Position numbers and translations under genes: made by a program. Below the pieces are notes generated by a model. That model was not told where the DNA came from. It made no database searches and saw nothing but the letters and a program-made list of their open reading frames with translations. This document shows, in pieces, positions 6,327 to 9,580 of a stretch of 9,580 nt of DNA (its first letter is position 1; every line of letters starts with the position of its first letter). Source of the stretch: QQUD01 sp039029915 (GTDB taxonomy: Bacteria > Chloroflexota > Anaerolineae > Promineifilales > Promineifilaceae); NCBI GenBank assembly GCA_039029915.1, contig JBCCFD010000320.1, positions 1-9,580 of the forward strand, read 5' to 3'.

Positions 6327-6440
6327 AAGTGAAACGAAGTTCCTGCTTTGAATAAAACGGCGGCAATAAACTTCGTTTCCTCGAGGTTCCGAAGCTTTTA
6401 TCTAGCAAGGTTTTCAAATTAGAAACTTCGGAACACTTAA
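6325..6440 (+). repeat. R1 repeat, copy 4 (full length)
   Basis: The copy starts TTAAGTG and ends CACTTAA. Internally GAAACGAAGTT pairs with AACTTCGTTTC, and GTTCCGAAG pairs with CTTCGGAAC, the two hairpins being separated by a CTCGAG-like centre. It touches R2 copy B, sharing the bases at 6325-6326. The spacer between the Cys/His gene and the next lipoprotein (6195-6489) consists almost entirely of R2 plus R1. Confidence 0.85.
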
Positions 6441-6489
6441 CAAAAGTTTTGATTCTCCTAAAAGTAACCTATGCTATCTCCTATTTCGC

Positions 6490-6921
6490 TCAATTTTTTG
6501 AAAACCATAAATCGGTTTCTACAAACATCTCGTTCCCTGTTTCGATCTGAGCATTGACTGTAATCGCCATTGAGCTGGGTGGGAGCTGCATGTTGAAATT
6601 AATACTATCAAGCGCCTTGCTGATCATTGAGCCAAAGATCAAATAATCAACGGGTTTTAATCGCACGGCGTAACCGCCGATCCAAATGTCAAAGAACCCT
6701 TCACTTTGAATGAAGCGTTCTTCATCCAAAATCTTTATTTGCTTTGAAAAATCATTATCTTCAACGATGGCAACATCTAGCTCAAAACCTAGTTCTCTTA
6801 GCTCACTAACCCCTAAAAAGATAACCATATTGTCCCAAGTGAGATGAACGGTGCCGTGTTCGCAAACGCCGACCCATCGATACTCATCTACTTTGGCAAG
6901 ATATTGCATGTGGTTGCACAT
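6490..6921 (-). CDS. Hypothetical Cys/His protein (MCNH...CEHGTVHLTW)
   Basis: The protein has 143 residues. I do not recognise the family with certainty. The N-terminus holds Cys2, His4, Cys20, His22 and His26 in the pattern CxH-x15-CxHxxxH, which suggests a bound metal. It is followed by LTWDNMVIFL and a soluble alpha/beta-looking body with no signal peptide or membrane segment. ATG 6921 was chosen over the upstream in-frame start at 6957 because AAGGAG sits 6 nt before it. The gene begins 67 bp after the binding-lipoprotein stop, with no terminator in between, so it is likely the last gene of the flavodoxin operon. A cytoplasmic role in handling the imported metal or cofactor is a guess from context. 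R1 copy 4 begins about 50 bp beyond its stop. Confidence 0.75.
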   Translation of the reverse strand: MCNHMQYLAKVDEYRWVGVCEHGTVHLTWDNMVIFLGVSELRELGFELDVAIVEDNDFSKQIKILDEERFIQSEGFFDIWIGGYAVRLKPVDYLIFGSMISKALDSINFNMQLPPSSMAITVNAQIETGNEMFVETDLWFSKN

Positions 6922-6927
6922 TGTGGT

Positions 6928-6933
6928 CTCCTT
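6928..6933 (-). promoter_or_regulatory. RBS of the Cys/His protein
   Basis: AAGGAG on the minus strand, 6 nt before ATG 6921. It fixes the start and shows that this gene is translated independently although it follows closely behind the lipoprotein gene. Confidence 0.7.
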
Positions 6934-6988
6934 ACTGCTTATCCGAACACCTATCACAACGATGTGTTCGGTGTCATGCTGTTAGCGG

Positions 6989-7939
6989 CTATTCTAAAAT
7001 GGCCACAAGGTCAGCAAGCAGTTGCTGCTGGCCACGAAAGCCTGGGTATCCAAGACGGTCTAGGGTTGCCACTTGTCCATTTTTAACGGCCGTAAGCTGC
7101 TGCCAAAGCGGATCGCGGGTCATTTCTGCCACGGCGTCCATCTCACCATCAACACTATCGGTTTGAAGCATGATGAGTTTTTCACCGGCAATGAGGTCAA
7201 GTCGCTCTTCGTCAATAAAGGCACGGCCGTTTCGGAACCGGGCTGCTTCTTGATCTTCCCCTTCAGGCAAAATTCTCACGCCCATCTTTTTCAGCATTTC
7301 TGGCTGTGGATTTGGACCATCAATAAAAATAGCCACGTTGACTCCCGAGTAAACGGCTGCTACCGACACCGTGACTTGATCCGCCTGAATCCGCTCTGAT
7401 TCTGACACGATCAGCGCCTCAAAGGCCGCCACGTCAGCTTCTGCTTGGTCTCTCAACCCAAACAAAGCTGCTGTATCAATATAGGATTCGGTGCTCGTTC
7501 CTCCAACGGCTACCGTTGGGGCAATGTCTGATAAACGGCCGTATCCGGCGCGTTCGATGAAAAGGGGGCTGCCAATAATTAAATCTGGGTCATAGAGAAG
7601 AATCGTTTCAATTGAAACATTTCCGGTTGAGCTATAGATATCCAGGTTGGCCTGCTCTTCATCGCTGATCAGGGGCAAATAGTCAGGGACATTAGCCAGC
7701 GACATGAGCGGTTGAATCCCCACGTCAAGCAAGTTGGCCAACAATCCCTCTTCGCCAAGCAGGACAACCCGCTGTGGCTCTTTAGGAATCTCCGTTGTGC
7801 CAAATGTATGTTCAATTGTTCGGGTCGTGGCCGTCTCTGACACCACAACAATCGGCTCTGCTGCTGGTGCCCGCCCGCAGGCCACAAGCAATAAAACAGT
7901 TAACGTTAATAAAATCAGCTTAAATTTCATCATACTCAT
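6989..7939 (-). CDS. FecB/FhuD-type iron-siderophore binding lipoprotein
   Basis: The protein has 316 residues. A lipoprotein signal ends in LLLVACG, with Cys21 as the lipidated residue, so it should be anchored on the outer face of the membrane. The mature part is a PeriBP_2 (PF01497) protein. TIEHTFGTTEIPKEPQRVVLLG is the usual opening, YDPDLIIGSP with RLSDIAPTVAVGG forms the first lobe, and DPLWQQLTAVKNGQVATLD is the standard C-terminal signature. Such proteins hand ferric siderophores, heme or cobalamin to ABC importers. Its start lies inside the 3' end of the S-component gene (20 bp overlap, no clear RBS of its own), which indicates translational coupling. ATGs at residues 3 and 4 are alternative starts and would not change the signal. 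It carries three ACGGCCGT octamers. Confidence 0.9.
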   Translation of the reverse strand: MSMMKFKLILLTLTVLLLVACGRAPAAEPIVVVSETATTRTIEHTFGTTEIPKEPQRVVLLGEEGLLANLLDVGIQPLMSLANVPDYLPLISDEEQANLDIYSSTGNVSIETILLYDPDLIIGSPLFIERAGYGRLSDIAPTVAVGGTSTESYIDTAALFGLRDQAEADVAAFEALIVSESERIQADQVTVSVAAVYSGVNVAIFIDGPNPQPEMLKKMGVRILPEGEDQEAARFRNGRAFIDEERLDLIAGEKLIMLQTDSVDGEMDAVAEMTRDPLWQQLTAVKNGQVATLDRLGYPGFRGQQQLLADLVAILE

Positions 7940-8525
7940 CTAAAACAAAGGGCATGTTGTTTAACATACCGGTGCGCTTGAGCGCTTGTGCAAATTGAAA
8001 GGCTAAAAGCCCTGCTGCGCCACCACCTATCATCTGCATTATCCAGTAAAGACCACTTAACCAAAGTGGCACGTTTTGTAGTCCAAAGAGGAACCCGCTG
8101 ATGACAAAGCTACAGGTGCCCGCCATGATTCCAGCAATCATCAGGTGAACCTGCCCAAAATGCCGGTAGCGCGTGCCGATCCACATCCCAATTTCACAGT
8201 AAATGCCTAAGAAAAACCCAAGAAGCAGGACCGTGAATCCAAATGCGCTGGTTGCTATCCAAACGAGTGAAGAAAGCAGAGGTATCAAAAAAGCGACGCC
8301 GTACCGTCGAAAGATAAAACCCCCTAGGAGAGGGCCGATCAGGTAGGCACCGCTCAGCAATCGCTGCGCAACCGGTGCGGCTACATTGAGGGTAACGCTG
8401 GCTAGCTGGATGGGAATCGTAATCACCCCAAGCACCAGCGCCAAGGTGACCATGATTAGAATATCGCGTGTGGAAAAGGTAAACGGCCGTTTTCGACTGG
8501 GTTGCAACTCAACCGGCTCACCCAT
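7920..8525 (-). CDS. YkoE-like ECF transporter S (substrate-capture) component
   Basis: This is a 201-residue integral membrane protein with a short charged N-terminus, RDILIMVTLALVLG as first helix start, and about five or six hydrophobic segments. The arrangement SGAYLIGPLLGGFIFRRYG, then a long helix pair ending in GIYCEIGMWIGTRYRHF, then a C-terminal glycine-rich helix and ALKRTG, matches what I know of YkoE-type S components annotated for hydroxymethylpyrimidine/thiamine. S components bind the small molecule in the membrane and dock onto EcfT with EcfA ATPases, neither of which is encoded here. The gene starts 7 bp after the flavodoxin stop and overlaps the next lipoprotein gene by 20 bp, so the three are probably translated together. 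The iron-type neighbours make a thiamine substrate doubtful; heme, a siderophore or a flavin would suit the context better, but this is inference. Confidence 0.75.
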   Translation of the reverse strand: MGEPVELQPSRKRPFTFSTRDILIMVTLALVLGVITIPIQLASVTLNVAAPVAQRLLSGAYLIGPLLGGFIFRRYGVAFLIPLLSSLVWIATSAFGFTVLLLGFFLGIYCEIGMWIGTRYRHFGQVHLMIAGIMAGTCSFVISGFLFGLQNVPLWLSGLYWIMQMIGGGAAGLLAFQFAQALKRTGMLNNMPFVLDEYDEI

Positions 8526-8532
8526 CTTGACC

Positions 8533-9555
8533 CTATTCCTGTGCGAACTCGTTTTGGACTTGGGTCACCCACGCTTCAATACGGCCGTTAGTCATTTCAG
8601 GCTGATTAATATCATCAATCGCCAACCCCATAAACTGGTCGCCATCCACGCCAACCGAGTGAGAATGTTCATACCCTTCAATACTGGTGTAGCCAATAAG
8701 CTTGGCTCCTCGTTCCAAAAACTTACGCCCTAAAATGCCGAGCGCATCCTGGAAATTTTCAGGATATCCATACTGGTCGCCAATCCCAAACATCGCAATC
8801 GTCTTACCACTCAAATCAACTTGATCAAGATAGGGATAAACAATCTCCCAATCGTCCTGCAGTTTGCCAATATTCCACGTCGGAATGCCCACCAAAATTT
8901 TGTTGTAGGACAGCAATTTCATCAGCTCCGCCATATTGCCCACATTGACAATCGGTGGGGTTTCGCTGTGGGCATTCTGCCATGCCGACTGTACCTGCTC
9001 GGCTATCATTTCCGTATTGCCGGTTGTGCTGCCATAAAAGATGGCTGTTGTGGCCGCCTTATCACCGCTTTGACCAGGTGTGTCTAACGCAATGGGGTCT
9101 AAATCCGCAATTTCATCGAGCCATGCTTTGGCGCTGTCCAAATCTTTAAACATTTGCCCACGAACACCAAACATGTAATTGGCAAACTGATTGGTGCGGG
9201 TATTTGCTGTTTCCCACTGCTCTTCTTTAATTTCATGCGCAATCACGGTCGCATAACCGGTCGTTATTTCGTTAACACGGGCGCGATTGTCCCGTCGAAA
9301 GGCGGTTGCCATAGCGGTTATAGCATTTTCCTGCTCTTCATCACGAACGTGTTCGTGTTCGTGATCTTCGTCGTCATCATGTTCTTCATGGGCATGATTC
9401 ACCTGAATCACGCCAAACCGGGATTTAGCGGTTCCTAATACCTCTACCCACTTTTTAAGCATAAGGCTGATTTCTTCAGCGTGATTATGGCCTTCTTCGT
9501 CATTAGCAAACACAATCAAATAGCGGGGATCTGAATGGTCAAAAATTGTTGGCAT
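8533..9555 (-). CDS. STAS/SpoIIAA-like domain fused to long-chain flavodoxin
   Basis: The protein has 340 residues. Residues 169-340 form a long-chain flavodoxin. The FMN phosphate loop GSTTGNTE is at 175-182, TWNIGKLQDDW at 226-236 and FGIGDQYGYPENF at 256-268, all typical of FldA-type proteins that carry low-potential electrons in the cytoplasm and replace ferredoxin when iron is scarce. Residues 1-150 look like a SpoIIAA/STAS-type fold: a YLIVFAND strand near the start, and MFKDLDSAKAWLDEI at the end, the usual closing helix of that group. This domain call is weaker than the flavodoxin call. Between them, residues 54-70 are packed with His, Asp and Glu and could bind metal. Ordinary FldA is about 170 residues, so this is roughly double length. 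I chose ATG 9555 because AAGGAG lies just upstream; an in-frame TTG at 9579 would put that RBS inside the gene. It is the first gene of a four-gene operon. Confidence 0.88.
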   Translation of the reverse strand: MPTIFDHSDPRYLIVFANDEEGHNHAEEISLMLKKWVEVLGTAKSRFGVIQVNHAHEEHDDDEDHEHEHVRDEEQENAITAMATAFRRDNRARVNEITTGYATVIAHEIKEEQWETANTRTNQFANYMFGVRGQMFKDLDSAKAWLDEIADLDPIALDTPGQSGDKAATTAIFYGSTTGNTEMIAEQVQSAWQNAHSETPPIVNVGNMAELMKLLSYNKILVGIPTWNIGKLQDDWEIVYPYLDQVDLSGKTIAMFGIGDQYGYPENFQDALGILGRKFLERGAKLIGYTSIEGYEHSHSVGVDGDQFMGLAIDDINQPEMTNGRIEAWVTQVQNEFAQE

Positions 9556-9561
9556 GTGTGT

Positions 9562-9568
9562 TCTCCTT
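9562..9568 (-). promoter_or_regulatory. RBS of the flavodoxin fusion
   Basis: On the minus strand AAGGAGAA precedes ATG 9555 at normal spacing. It decides the start against the in-frame TTG at 9579. The promoter of this operon must lie outside the window. Confidence 0.75.
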
Positions 9569-9580
9569 TTTTGTGTCAAG

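Noticed and set aside
351..6440. CRISPR array from repeated units
   Set aside because: The repeats are long, few, far apart, in both orientations, and have no regular spacers or cas genes.
9574..9579. TTGACA as a -35 promoter box
   Set aside because: Only 25 bp separate it from the ATG, with the RBS in between; there is no room for a -10 box and transcript start.

Overview
This window looks like accessory iron-acquisition territory from a bacterium that exports lipoproteins. I lean towards Chloroflexota (Anaerolineae-like): the solute-binding lipoproteins carry Met/Glu/Asp-rich linkers behind the lipobox cysteine, and four related binding proteins sit in one short stretch. That assignment is inference; no rRNA or marker gene is present. 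All recognised genes are on the minus strand. Coding DNA is mid-GC and the long spacers are AT-rich and full of repeats.

Right part (9555 down to 6490): a compact operon. In transcription order it holds an N-terminal SpoIIAA/STAS-like domain fused to a long-chain flavodoxin, a YkoE-like ECF transporter S component 7 bp later, a FecB/FhuD-type binding lipoprotein overlapping the S component by 20 bp, and a 143-aa Cys/His protein of unknown function with its own strong RBS. Flavodoxin with a siderophore-type receptor points to an iron-limitation operon. The S component may make this an unusual ECF system with a lipoprotein receptor.

Middle (6489 to 4220): a second intact binding lipoprotein (5166-6194), then the wreck of a third. 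Its leader (4809-4943) and truncated body (4220-4590) are separated by about 220 bp that include half of a dispersed repeat.

Left part (4219 to 1): a small zinc-ribbon-like protein (3509-3772) with a good terminator, then a 743-aa double-headed binding lipoprotein (583-2814) with two tandem periplasmic-binding domains behind an acidic repeat linker. No ABC permease or ATPase is in the window, so the receptors must use translocators encoded elsewhere.

Spacers: three dispersed repeat families occur. R1 is about 116 bp with TTAAGTG/CACTTAA ends and two internal hairpins (four full and two partial copies). R2 is about 65 bp with a covarying hairpin (three copies, often touching R1). R3 is about 140 bp and diverged (three copies). 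On top of this, the octamer ACGGCCGT occurs 12 times in genes, the pseudogene and spacers, in all three codon frames, against roughly 0.15 expected for random sequence. A 28-bp hairpin just inside the leaders of the double receptor and the dead receptor has the same stem but an inverted loop.
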